Positions 23,001 through 34,018 of a stretch of 64,000 bases of DNA are shown here, in pieces. Location of the stretch: positions 39,430,344-39,494,343 of the forward strand of contig JAMXBB010000009.1 in NCBI GenBank assembly GCA_024138015.1, given 5' to 3'. The DNA comes from Lumnitzera littorea. Lineage: Eukaryota > Streptophyta > Magnoliopsida > Myrtales > Combretaceae. Under the pieces are notes generated by a model. That model saw only the letters and a program-made list of their open reading frames with translations. It was not told the DNA's origin and searched no databases. The stretch's first letter is position 1. Each line of letters begins with the position of its first letter. The position numbers and the translations under genes were made by a program.

Positions 23001-25553
23001 AAACATGTACTTCTAAGTATTCATAATACAAATTCTAGGGTGCTTTATACCCACTTTGTAATAATAATTAAATAATATTAGTAAATAAGAGAAATATTAC
23101 TACATTTTTTAGCCTTAAAAGGTCGTTTCTTTTACTAGCTTATATATTAAAGTTATGCATACTCTTAATTATTGTTTGATAAGTTTATTAAAAGGATTAA
23201 ATGCGTATAAGTTATTTTTTATCATTAATAAAAGCTTTACGAGGAGAAAGTAAAATCTATAGTTAGAATCAAGTTTATTTTTCAATGTGTTATTTATGAA
23301 GCTAAAAGTAATATGTATTAAAAATCTATTTCTATGGGTTTATTTTTTAATGAATGAATATATTTTTCATAAAAACCCCATCATTCAAAATATATCGTGT
23401 TGAATTTATAGAGAAAATATATTAAAAAAATTATAGATTCAACATAATATATGATATAAAGTGGTTCAATGGTACCGTAAAATAAGTTTCGATTTTTAAA
23501 GTTTAAAAACTTATATACCTACTCATCCTTAATTAGTAGTACGCGTTCTGTTGTTTATTAGGTCTCAGATGAACAATGAATAAGAGTTCATTTGGAATTA
23601 GTATGTGATCATGTAAAAAAGGGAATCAAATAAAATAAATATTTAGGAGCTAAGGAAGATAAATTACCCGGTTGCTCCTAAAAATGCTATAGGAATCATC
23701 ATCTCCCACCCATTTATCGTCACGCTGCCAACAAAAAAGACAAAGTACTAATAATTGCAAGTGGAGCAGTTCACCAACAATAAATATAGTAGACCAGACC
23801 ACAGCACCATAATAGACTCTGACACATGCAAGCGCTTGGAAACGATTGGGTTGGACTGACGACTGACATTTTTATGTTTAAATTATTGAAACAATAATAT
23901 GCACCCGACAAAAGAAGTAAATCACATCTCACTGACGATATCAGATCTGCCATGTGTGGCTGAAAGTCTACTAACCATATCGATAATGCATCCACAGCAA
24001 TCTTCGCATTCTTTAAATTTCCCGTCATCAGTATCAGTATTCTATAGTACCAGTTCTCCAAGCTGCATTTTCAATCAACCAAATCACACAAAAAGGAAAA
24101 GAAACAATTATAAGATTCGAGAAGACGGTCCAACAAGTAATCTTTATATTTGCTCAAGGCCAGGATAATTCATAACAGACATTAACATATAATATTAATT
24201 AAAAATTTTATCGATTGCTCTGCATCTCCTACTTAGGATGAGAATAAAAAAATCGAACAAAATCAATATCCCGAGTTTTGGCAAATAAATATCCGGAGTT
24301 AAATCATAGAACAATTTTTAAACTATGACATTTTCCGATTTGATAAAATCAGTTGTTGCAGAATCTTATTTTGTTTTCAGGTTAAAGATGGTGCAAATCT
24401 CAATTTGTACAAGTACATGAGATGACACAGGAATTACCAAAGCATTACGCCAGAGGCTGCCGAGAGTTTAACGAACTCCCAGAGACCAGAAAATGCTTCT
24501 GTGGAGAACCCTGTCCATGTAAGTGGACAACCGCCACAAATTGCGTAAAGAGCATTCCCAGCCACCGACACCCACCACGAAAAGTTGAGAGCCACGGCCG
24601 TTCCGATCACCCCAAGTTCAAGCCTAGACACGAACAACCAACTGACGAATATATGTACCATAAGAGCTACTAAAGACACCCATGCAATCACTCCTGTCTT
24701 TAACTGACTCTGCAAGAACCTCTGTAGAGGAAAATGAAATGCGAAGCAGAAGTGAAGGGGTATCATCCAAACTGCCATCCTCCCGGATAGCTCCGCTACG
24801 TCATCAGGTTGCCCCATTAACTTCAGAACCGGTGTGGCAAATATAAACAGAGGCAGTAGAAGAATGCAGCACATGAGGAGTACAATCCATGATCTCTGCA
24901 TGTACACCCCCAGCATGTAGTGCTTTTTAGCCCCAAAAGCTTGTCCACACAGCGTTTCTAAGGCACTTGCCATCCCTAGCTGAAAAGATAATAAGGAAAT
25001 GCTGCATCATCAATATAAGGAAAGTGTTCAGCAATCCTAAAATTTTTAAGAAACAAGTCCGCAATGTATCGAATTAAAATGGTGCAATTTCATCGTAAAG
25101 ACAGAGAAACGAGAATCATACACGAAATGACAATGTCATTACAGACTTCATATGATGTGCCTAGAAAATCATGTTACGAATGTGGCTTTCACCGTAAAGA
25201 AGCTATATGATGTAGATGCAAAGATATACAGATAGATCGAACTTGTTTTGGGAGAGAAATAAAACAGAGATATGTATATATATTACCAGGAGGCCATAGT
25301 CAAATCCAATGATGAGATTAACGGTTATGGCTATAGCAGCAAGTTCAAGGTCACCGATATGTCCAGCAAAGGCTTGAGTTATAACCACCATAGAATAGGA
25401 GGCAACACGGCTAAAGATGGAGGGTCCTACGATATGCCATAACTTCTTGGATTCAATCATGACCTTTCTTGTCAGGTTCTGTTGTTCATCGCTATCATGT
25501 TGATTCTCTAGCAGAGGAGCATTTGCTTCCTCAAGAGAAGAGTTGTGTGGCAT
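17076..25553 (-). CDS. MATE efflux transporter, DETOXIFICATION 27/29-like, complete
   Basis: A plant MATE-family antiporter, expected to export small organic compounds in exchange for protons at the plasma membrane or vacuole; the substrate cannot be read from the sequence. Eight exons, all GT-AG: 25553-25287, 24979-24438, 24062-23976, 23724-23668, 18776-18538, 18271-18153, 17350-17261, 17123-17076. Phases join exactly to 482 residues, the normal length. Visible marks are a polar N-terminus (1-35), FAGHIGDLELAAIAI (62-76), CGQAFGA (100-106), VRVANELGAGN (319-329) and alternating hydrophobic segments consistent with 12 helices. The start chosen is Met at 25553, which gives MPHNSSLEEANAPLL as in related proteins. 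An in-frame ATG at 25763 would add 70 residues unlike the family. Intron 4 is 4.9 kb; the others are under 900 bp. No disrupting mutation is seen. The DTX27/29 placement is from memory of the family. Confidence 0.95.
19540..19680. repeat. TA-rich low-complexity tract
   Basis: Dense runs of TATATAATATA-type sequence, imperfect, inside intron 4 of gene 1. Such tracts are prone to assembly error. Confidence 0.7.
19646..20311. repeat. Perfect 309-bp direct duplication around an N
   Basis: Copy 1 (19646-19954) and copy 2 (20003-20311) appear identical by eye. Between them is a single ambiguous base (19955) and then 47 bases (19956-20002) that are the reverse complement of 19735-19781, a segment inside copy 1. 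The pattern direct copy, N, inverted fragment, direct copy suggests an assembly join and not biology. No such duplication is visible elsewhere at this identity. Confidence 0.85.
20338..20433 (+). mobile_element. tRNA-derived SINE-like unit
   Basis: TGACCTAGTAAT at 20343-20354 resembles an RNA polymerase III A box, and GATTCGAATC at 20387-20396 a B box. They are 44 bp apart, the spacing found in tRNAs. The unit continues to AGTTGAAGCGAG and ends in 12-13 A at about 20421-20433. The arrangement fits a SINE with an internal pol III promoter. It cannot fold as a functional tRNA: the 3' part after the B box does not pair as an acceptor stem. The 5' limit is uncertain and may reach 20312. Confidence 0.45.
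22293..22668. mobile_element. hAT-like non-autonomous element
   Basis: About 376 bp. Imperfect terminal inverted repeats: TAAAGATGTAAATAAG at the left and the reverse complement of CTCATTTACAACCCAA at the right. The interior is rich in CTCGA/CTCAA words typical of some plant hAT-derived repeats. The flanking octamers ATCTTACA and ATATTGCA agree at 6 of 8 positions, consistent with an old 8-bp target-site duplication. It lies in intron 4 of gene 1. The 91-codon open frame at 22453-22728 is not a gene. Confidence 0.5.
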
Positions 25554-28500
25554 CTTCTTGCTATGGCCTTGCTCCCTTAGCTTAGGGATATGTCTACCCA
25601 ATGTCTTATGATAAGGATTCTCACTTACAGCAGAAGGAAAATACGTACTAGGAGAGGGAGTGAGATGGTAAGCGAAATGCTGATAGTTATATGAAGGAAA
25701 CTCATGCTTAATGTAGTTCAACTTGGTTAGTGACGTGCATAACGCACGAGTAATGTGGCACATGTGATTTCAAAGAAGCAAAATGAGATTATCACTTAGA
25801 GGGATGATTAAATGAGAATAAAATAAAAAAAAATATACAATCTCGATATCTCAAATATACATGTAACGGATAAGATAACTTTAAATAACCTCATACGTTT
25901 ATCTTATATCTTGAGCAAATAAAATCAGTGGTTTGCCTAAATCACTTATTTGACTTTAGATAGAAGAGATTTTACAAAACGTTATTGTTTTTCTATTTTT
26001 TCTCTAAGAGTTTCAAATCAAGAGGAAAGGTTAAGTATTTATAGATTTTTAAATAAGATAGCATCCATTAAATCATCTCGGTGATTAATAGATGAAATGG
26101 AGCTATTCAATTCATGATTATCTAAAATAAGTTAATTAATGGATTTAAAGTCAATAGCCTTTCTTCTAAATGCACAAGCCTACCTAAAAAAGATTGAATG
26201 CGGATGAATCGGTCCAATAATCACTGTTTCGAACTCACTAAGTCAAATTTCTTTGAATCAACTCAATATATGAATTAGACTCCTTATACTCTATCATCTA
26301 TTTTAAGAAGTTAAGTTTAAATAAATAATGAACTTAATCTAATAATTAATATAATAATTTTCAGTCATCTACAGTTTATTATTTCAATTTTAGCATGTAG
26401 ATTTTCGCTAAATCAATGGCAATTCTTTAAGTCTTCTAATAAGATGAAATTAACGAGATAAATTTGATTTTCCCTTTTTAAAATTGTTATATCCTTGGAA
26501 CTAAAGGAAGAAAAAAAAAAAGTAAAAGAAATGCTTATATATTCAATTGTTTTATTTCTCTTATATATGATTACAAATAAATGTATATGGCCAGCCATGC
26601 AGGCATTGAATTACTTTCGTCCTTTCTAGGGGCCCGCCAAGTCTTGGCTCACATACGTGGACGCGGCCCAATTGAGATGCGTCAGGGTGGTTCTCTCTCT
26701 CTCTCCACATTTCGCACGAACCATTAAATTATTATAAAATCATGGCCGCATCGTCAAACTTCATGCAATCATGTGTATTTCTTATTCAAACATCAACCTC
26801 GTTATTGTTACTTAAAAGAAAAAATATTAATAATAAAAAAAGAAAAACAAGAGGGAAGAAAAAGAGAAAAGAAAGAAGAACGTTCGGTGACGTTCAACTC
26901 AAGGAATGAAGAAGCATCGAGTGAGAGACGAGGTTTTGCAATGTGAAGCAACGGACCCTGAGCATTAGCATGTCCACAGTGACTGGGCGTACAATTGGCG
27001 ATGAAGTGGCATAACCAAACCCATTGTCTAGTAAATAAATTAATTTTATTACAACATATAATTTAATAATACCTTCATTTATTATGCTGACTTGCGTGTT
27101 TTCATTACTAGTGTCTAAGGATTTCTTTTTTTCTTTTCCAAACAAATACCTTTTGATTGTTTGCTTAAACCTTTTCTTTACTGGAAATATGAAAGAGATA
27201 TATCTTTATGTAAAAAACGACCAATGTTGCAACTTTCATGATGACTAAACATGGAGGATTTTTTTTTTTTTTTTTTTTTTGGGTGGAAGAAAATATTCAT
27301 TCAGCATAAGAAAAAAATGTGTACTAGAACCCTTAGTTCAAAGAAGAATCAGGCCCAAAAAATCCTGTTAAAAGCACGGGCAATTCAATAATTGCCATAT
27401 ATTTTTTTTTTTAAATGAGAAAACTATATTCCATTTGACTTCTTTTCGTATGTGTCATAAGGAAAAGGGGAAAAAAGAAAGAGAGAGAGAGAGAAAAAGA
27501 CTCTCACCTTCTGTTGGAGATGAGTGCATGAAGGGGAAACTGAATCCACATCCGTATCTGTACTCTAATGAAAGGGATAGAGTTAGAGAAAATTTTTTAT
27601 TAAGGATTGTAGTTTATTGAAGAAGATTGCTGAATCAAACAAAATTGAGGAAGTTTGTGGTTTTACTTTTAAAGATTTCGATTTTTATGAGTAAGAATTC
27701 AAGTGTGGTGTTTTTATTATTCTTTTGTTGATTTCTCTTTTATGTTATTATAGGGTTGACCATTTAGGGTTGGCATTAGTGTAAAACAAAACTTGGTGTA
27801 TGATTCAAGAGATTCCTATAAAGTTATTATTGATTAATTGGCTAAATAAATGACTCAACTCTATGAATTAATGTTAAATGGGATAAATTTAATGTAAAAT
27901 TGTTAATTCTTGGAGAAAGAATAAATTTAGGGTTAATGTTGTTGATAATCAATGACTATAGGTGAGTGGTGAATGGAGAAAAGTGATTATTGAATCACTA
28001 ATGGTGAAGAATTGATTTAATTTAAGCTTGAATTAATAAAAAGTGGCATCCAAAGATAGTTCAAGAATGGTTTTTACATATGTTGAAAAAAAAAAAGTTT
28101 TTAACATAAAGAGTCAAATAAGGAAAGTTGTGTGGCCAACCAATCGCATAGCCATCCGAGGGCTTATTTACAACCCCTTGTGTTTGTCAACCATGCCTCC
28201 TCTAGCATGCATCAATTGACCTCTTATTAGTAGATTCTAGTTTTTTATTTTTTTTATATTTTTTTTTTGCCCCCCTTCTAATCAATCTATTATGTAGAAA
28301 ATAAATAGCTAACACAAAATTTGTGATCTTTGTTATATTTGAGATATTAATATTTGATTATTTATTTAAATTTTAGGATAGAAACCTAAAAGTTTTGCAC
28401 TAGACTCCAATTACGTAATTATTTTGTTTGATATCTACGCTTGTAAGGTTTATAACTAAGTGAGCTTGAAACTATTAAAACTTTAATTATTTTGCCAAGC

Positions 28501-28985
28501 ATACTTATACCTTAGTTGGAAGTATCGAGAGTATTATGAAAATGGATGTGATGGTTACAGATTGGTAGTTATTTCCTTCTTATGAAAACAACAATCTTAA
28601 GTAATGTGATGGCATAAATTTGAGTTATAATGCTACCTCATGTGCTCATTTTCTGGTTGGTTGTTTACTATAAGTTGTTACCATAAAAGTTAGTTACTTA
28701 GAGATAATTGTAATAAGGTTTTACTAGATCATTTGATGCTTTTGTGAATAGTTGCAATGGATCGATTATATTAATGGCAAGTCTAATAAGATACTAAGAG
28801 ATGGCTTTATAGTGGGTTTTGGGGTACAAGGCAATATTCACACCATACATATATAGTTATATAATTAAGTCATGAGATGCTTTAAGTTTCATAACGTTAA
28901 GATTGTGCCATGCATAATGTCTAATTAAGATAATTACCATAGATGTTGCAATAATTTTATATTGTATGTGATATGCATGGTGCGC
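25554..28985. other. Upstream region of MATE gene 1 and intergenic sequence
   Basis: Contains the 5' UTR and promoter of gene 1. A TATA-like TGTATATTT on the minus strand near 25832-25840 is a possible core promoter element, but it is weak and AT-rich neighbours abound. Beyond about 26000 I see no gene. CT repeats occur near 26692-26706, a run of T near 27258-27280 and GA repeats at 27477-27495. The short open frames here have no recognisable domain. Confidence 0.5.
27477..27495. repeat. GA microsatellite
   Basis: An uninterrupted GA dinucleotide run inside purine-rich sequence. Confidence 0.8.
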
Positions 28986-28989
28986 TTAT

Positions 28990-30310
28990 GTATGTGTGCT
29001 AATGTTAATGCCTTGTCAATAAGGCCAATAGAAAATGATGAAATTAAAAGAGCTGTTTTCCAGTTGGGTTCTTTAAAAGCTCTAGGTCTAAATGGATTAA
29101 ATAGCATCTTCTTCTAATCCAACTAGAGTATCTTAGGAGATTTCTTATCTATAGCAATCAAACAATTCTTCGAGTTAGGTACACTTCCTTCAAACTTTAA
29201 TGAACTAATTTACTTTTAATCCCTAAGGTTCAACATCTAGAGTTTGTGTCTCATTTCTATCTTATTAGTCTCTACAATTTCTTTTACAAAATCATATCTA
29301 AAATCCTTGCTAGTAGACTTAAACCTTTTATGAATAATATTATTTTGTCGAATCAAAGTGCATTTATTCAAGGGGGATTAATTCAAGATAATGTCACAAT
29401 AGCTCACAAGATACTTCATCACCTAAAAATCAAGAAAAGAGGTCTTCATTATGATTGTGCAATCAAATTAGACATGATTAAGGCTTATGATAGAATTGCT
29501 TAGAATTTCCTACAAAGCCTTATGTTAAAAATAAGTTTCAATGATTTATTTGAAAAATGGGTTATGAGTTGTGTAACCATAGTTTCATATAATCTCATGG
29601 TGAATGGTAAAAGGATTAGAAAATTTATTCTCTTTAGGGGTATAAGACAAAGGGAATCCTATATTACCTTATCTCTTTCTCTATGCTACGAATTCTCTTT
29701 CTACTTTACTTCATAAGGCCTAATCAAGAGGAGTTTTTTCGGGTATAAGAATTAAAGAGGAATTGCTAGAATTAACCAATCTTTTCTTTATAGATGCCTC
29801 TTTATTTTTCATGGAGGCTAATGTTAGCATTTTAAGAATTTGAAAGATGTTTTGATAGATTCTTTTGTATAAGGGAAATTGATCAATTTTCAAAAACTGT
29901 TCCATGTCTTTTAACTAAAATACACTTGAAGAATTAAATGATAGTTGCTATAGCAACTTGGAGATTGAAGCTTTACACTAACCAAGTAAATATTTAGGTT
30001 TATCAATAGGGTGGGGTACATCTAAATTTGAAGCCCCAACTTTTATGAAAGAGTAAATCAAAGCCAAATAACAAGGATGGTTAAATTTACTTTTGTTACC
30101 AAGAGGAAAGGAAATCCTAATTAAATGGTTGGTTTTGTTATATTAAATCATGCCATGAGTGTGTTTAAATTCCTAGAGAAATGATGTTAGAAGGTTACTT
30201 CTATGATTGCAAAATTTTGATGGAGTGGAGATTTGTCAATTAAGAAGATTCATTGGAAGTCTTAGCAAGATATTTTGTTTACAAAGAGTAAAGGTAGACT
30301 TGGATATGTA
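28990..30310 (+). mobile_element. LINE (L1-type) reverse transcriptase relic
   Basis: Plus-strand pieces of a plant LINE RT. The open frame at 29246-29503 has YKIISKILASRLKPFMNNII, NQSAFIQGG, QDNVTIAHKILHHLK and LDMIKAYDR. The frame at 29522-29716 continues with WVMSCVTIVSYNLMVNGK and RGIRQRE. Later pieces near 29990-30060 read SKYLGLSIGWG, the region after the palm. The catalytic FADD-type site is degraded. Both ends are truncated: no endonuclease upstream and no zinc-binding region or tail downstream. The element ends near an AT-rich GTAT/GATA tract at 30305-30340. Confidence 0.85.
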
Positions 30311-30613
30311 TGTGTGTATGTATGTATAGATAGATATATAACAAAATAGAAAGAAAGAAAAAGAGGTTTCAATATTGGAATATCAAGTTTCAAATTGTCA
30401 TTATATGGAGCAAGTACATACTCATTGCTATATAAACATGAATAACATTAACAAATTAATAACACTAATAAATGATGACATTATAAATAATAAAATTTTT
30501 TCTTTTGGGTAGTAAAACTTCATTCAAACAAGGAGCCAAACAAAGGTACAAAAGACAAAAACCTAACCAGGCATGATGGGGACATTTCCTTCATGCTAAG
30601 ATAAAATAACATT

Positions 30614-31090
30614 TCAATCACATTCGAAGTTAGCAACAACAAAGTTCAACAAAACTAAAGGAAAACAATTCAAAAACATAACAACTAAACTAGAACTTAA
30701 TCCTTCTTTAGTTGTAGCATACACAAGATGATTCACTTTATGCCCAATCTTGCATAAAGAAATAAACTCAAAATGTTTAAACAATGCCATGCATTTCTTA
30801 ACTCTAACTGAATTTAAGAATCTATTCTGGCATCTTGTTCGTAAAAGGTCAATGGCATTACTATTGTCCAACTCTAAGATAAGCTTCTTCCACCCTTTAT
30901 CCTTGGTCATTTGCAAGCCCAAAGGCAATGCATCAAGCTCAGCTTCCAAAGGAGCAAGATCCATGCGTTTTTGCCAAGTCCAAACCCCTCCCCCCACACC
31001 ACCCCCCCCTAATAGCACTAGTGCAATTTATCTTCAAAACATCCTTTGGAGGCTTCTCCCATTTACAACTAAAAGAATGTCTTAATTGTC
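30614..31090 (-). pseudogene. LINE C-terminal RNase H domain
   Basis: Minus-strand pieces: KWEKPPKDVLKINC at the right, then after a frameshift a segment with LAPLEAELDALPLGLQMT and WKKLILELDNSNAIDLL, typical of the RNase H domain (RVT_3 type) at the C-terminus of plant LINEs. The run of C near 30990-31010 interrupts the frame. The plus-strand open frames over the same bases are shadows. Confidence 0.75.
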
Positions 31091-31129
31091 TCATCCTTTC
31101 TCTTCTTCTTGTAGGCCACCACTTGTAAT

Positions 31130-32500
31130 CTTCTTTACAAACTAACCCCATCAAACTGCAATCTCGTTGTGATAATCTAAAGATACAATCATTACGTTCT
31201 CACCAAATGCCATGCAACATGAACAAGAAGCAAACTTCTCTATGACATGTTTTATTAGCCCACGAGATTCTCTTTAAGCTGGCATTACGTCGTATCCACT
31301 TCACGAAGGTCAAATGATCTACTACATCCAATACATCACACTACTTGTACTCACACCATGTCCGCTTGATATCCCTACATCTTAGGAACAAATGTAACAA
31401 GCTCTTCTCCCATTATCAACAAAGAACACAGTTCATATTTACCTCAATACCGTGTTTACTATGGTTATCCTTTGTCGATAGGCTATTATGGACCATTCTC
31501 CATATCAAAAATTAGATGTGAGATAGAGTCAAGGCCTTCCACACCCATTCCCATTGTCCATCTAAACTTGTACTATCTTATTCTTCCTACATCAACCAGT
31601 AAATAGAGCTAACATGCACTTTGCCATCCAAATTGTGCGGCTAATTCCATGCATCATTAAGTTCATCTAAATTCCAACTCAATAAGGATAAATCAAAGGC
31701 CCCAAGATATTGCTCATCACTCTCTAGTATTAAAGATCCAATTCTCCCTTCATCCCATCTACCACTTGAATCCTAAGCTTTATTAACATATAACTCTTCA
31801 CCACCTTTGGTAAGAAGACTAATGAGGAGATAGTGAACCAAGCCATATTTATTCCACCAATCATACCAAAATTTAGCGTAAGGAATTTTGTTGGGTGATA
31901 GTAAAACTTTATCCTTTGGACATTCATCTTACTTACATAGGAATTTAAACATACTCGAACCACTCTTAACTTAGAATTTATTATCCTGAAATTTGTACTT
32001 GTCCTTCACCAGTTTAGACCAAAAATGTTGTCCTTTCCACAAGAACCATGCTAACTAAACAAAGTTAGCTCTATTTCATCGATAGAGATCATGTAGATCG
32101 ATGCTACCTTACTCCTTTGGTTTTTTTAATTTTCCTCCATGAAACCCAATGCAACTTTCTACCTCCCTCAACACTCCCCTAGATAAAGTTCCTACAATGA
32201 AGTTCAAGTTAGGAGCATACTCTCTTTAGCATAGGCACCATTTGGAAGTAATAGTTCACAATGTTCTCCAGGATTGTGTTGACTATGATCTTCTTAGCTA
32301 GAGACGATAGCATTCTTCCCTTTTACCCTGAAAGCTTCTGCCTAGTCTTTTCTAAAAGAAAGGAGAAATCCATTGAACTCAAACGTCTGTCCATTTTTAT
32401 TGGGATGCCTAATTATTTTCCCAATGTCGCATTAACATTAATACTAAAGACATTACATATCCTTCCCTCAACCATTGAGGTGTGTTATCAGAGAAAATGG
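31130..32500 (-). pseudogene. LINE RT C-terminus and zinc-binding region, heavily broken
   Basis: Between the RT palm and the RNase H domain, the minus strand holds short pieces such as QRIKFYYHPTKFLTLNFG near 31840-31910 and the region of the Cys/His cluster near 31190-31450, with many stops. The assignment rests mainly on position and fragmentary matches. Confidence 0.5.
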
Positions 32501-32589
32501 CATAGGATTTGTTGTAGTTAACTCTCTAACCTGACATAATACCAAATGTATTCATGACTTGCAACATAGTTCCAACATTTTCCTGAGAC

Positions 32590-34018
32590 GCCTCCTCCAT
32601 GAGAATAATGTCATCAACAAAGAGCATGTAAGAAATAGGAGCAATTAAATGCCTAAACCTGATGGGCTTCCATACACCTCAATCAATAAGTTCCTGAATG
32701 CACCTACTTAAGATACCTTTAGTAATGATGAAAAGATAAGGTGATATAAGGTTCCCTTGCCGAATGCCCCTAGTTAGTTGAAAAGCTTCTAACATACCTC
32801 CATTGAAGATAATTTGGCAAGTGTTGGTGGCCAGACAAGATCCGATCAAATTAAGCCATAAATCAAGGAAACCAAACACCTTTACAGCACGTCTAATATA
32901 GTCACATTCTAACCTATTGTATGCCTTTTCTAAATCTAATTTGAGGAGCATTTACGATTTACCACCCTTCTTTCTCTTCAATGAATGTATGATTTCTTAA
33001 AAAATAATCACATTATCTTTGGTTGAGCTACCACCTAGAAAGCTAGCTTATTCTTAGCTAATAATACATAGGAGGTAAGGCCACAACCAGTTCACAAGCA
33101 CTTTTACGAGCACCTTATATAAGGTTGTGTAAAGGCTAATGGTTAGAAATCCTTCAACCTATTTGCACCTTCTTTCTTTGGAATAAGGACTATGAGTGTT
33201 TGATTAATATCCTTAGGAACTTTACCACTTTTCTAAATTTTATGAAATAATATAATAAATAGATTCCCCAACTTCAGGCTAGCAAGCTTTATAAAATTAA
33301 GAATACAACCCGTCTATCCCTAGCATTTTGTGATTCACAATACCCTAAATAACACTTCTTACCTCATCCTTAGACATTTCCTTAGAAAGGCTAGTTAGGT
33401 CCTATTCATTAAAATAGTCAAGAGAAGGAATCCACTTCGGTTGTGAAGGTTTCACAAATATTCACTCTGTACAATATAGGTTCGTAAAGAACTGTGTTGT
33501 CATAGCATCAAGAGAGCTAATGTCTATTACCTAGTTATTCACATCATCAAAAAGACCTAAGATTCTACACTTGATCCATCTAGCAATAGTTGAAATGTGA
33601 AAGAAATGAGTATTTCAATCACCTTTAAGGAGCCAATTAGAACAAGATTTGGTAGCCTAAAGCTTCTTCTCCTAATTAAGCACCTCTTTCAAAGCATCTT
33701 GAAAAAAATATTCCCTATGGATAAGAGCATGGCCTAGATTCAATAACAATCTCCCTCTCACATGCTCAATTTTTCATATGAGCAACTCTTTTTTAACATG
33801 GACTAAGCCAAATACTTTCATATTCCACTCATGTAGTTTCTACGTAAAAAAATTAACATCTATCTTAAGATTATCAATCGAAACGAACCAATTCATTGCC
33901 ACAAAATTCTTGAATTTTAGATGATCCATCCCCATCGGTTAGAATTGAAACGGCCTATGCTCCTTCAATCTTACTTTGTTATTCGGGTGCGTGCACAGAA
34001 GTAAGGGACTATCAAGCT
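32590..34018 (-). pseudogene. LINE reverse transcriptase domain
   Basis: The clearest part is the frame at 32679-32951: LLKLDLEKAYNRLECDYI, the first catalytic Asp block, then QIIFNGGMLEAFQLTRGIRQ and GNLISPYLFII. Next comes YMLFVDDIIL at about 32605-32635, so the FVDD catalytic pair is still present. Upstream, near 33960-33900, is RLKEHRPFQF, the linker after the endonuclease, and near 33360-33290 a segment with NHKMLGIDGL. At least ten stops break the frame. Confidence 0.85.

Larger units (their letters stand above)
18777..23667 (-). other. Expanded intron 4 of MATE gene 1 (4.9 kb)
   Basis: The intron between exon 4 (ends ACC GG) and exon 5 (starts GGTTAGGGTG). It has donor GTAATT and acceptor TACCAG. 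It is far longer than the other introns. It contains TA-rich sequence near 19540-19680, a perfect 309-bp direct duplication next to an ambiguous base, a SINE-like unit and a hAT-like element. The remainder, about 20440-22290 and 22670-23667, shows no recognisable feature. Confidence 0.85.

Noticed and set aside
24422..24673. 83-codon plus-strand open frame
   Set aside because: Antisense shadow of exon 2 of MATE gene 1.
30750..31085. 111-codon plus-strand open frame with a Pro-rich part
   Set aside because: Antisense to the LINE RNase H domain; the Pro run comes from a C-rich homopolymer.
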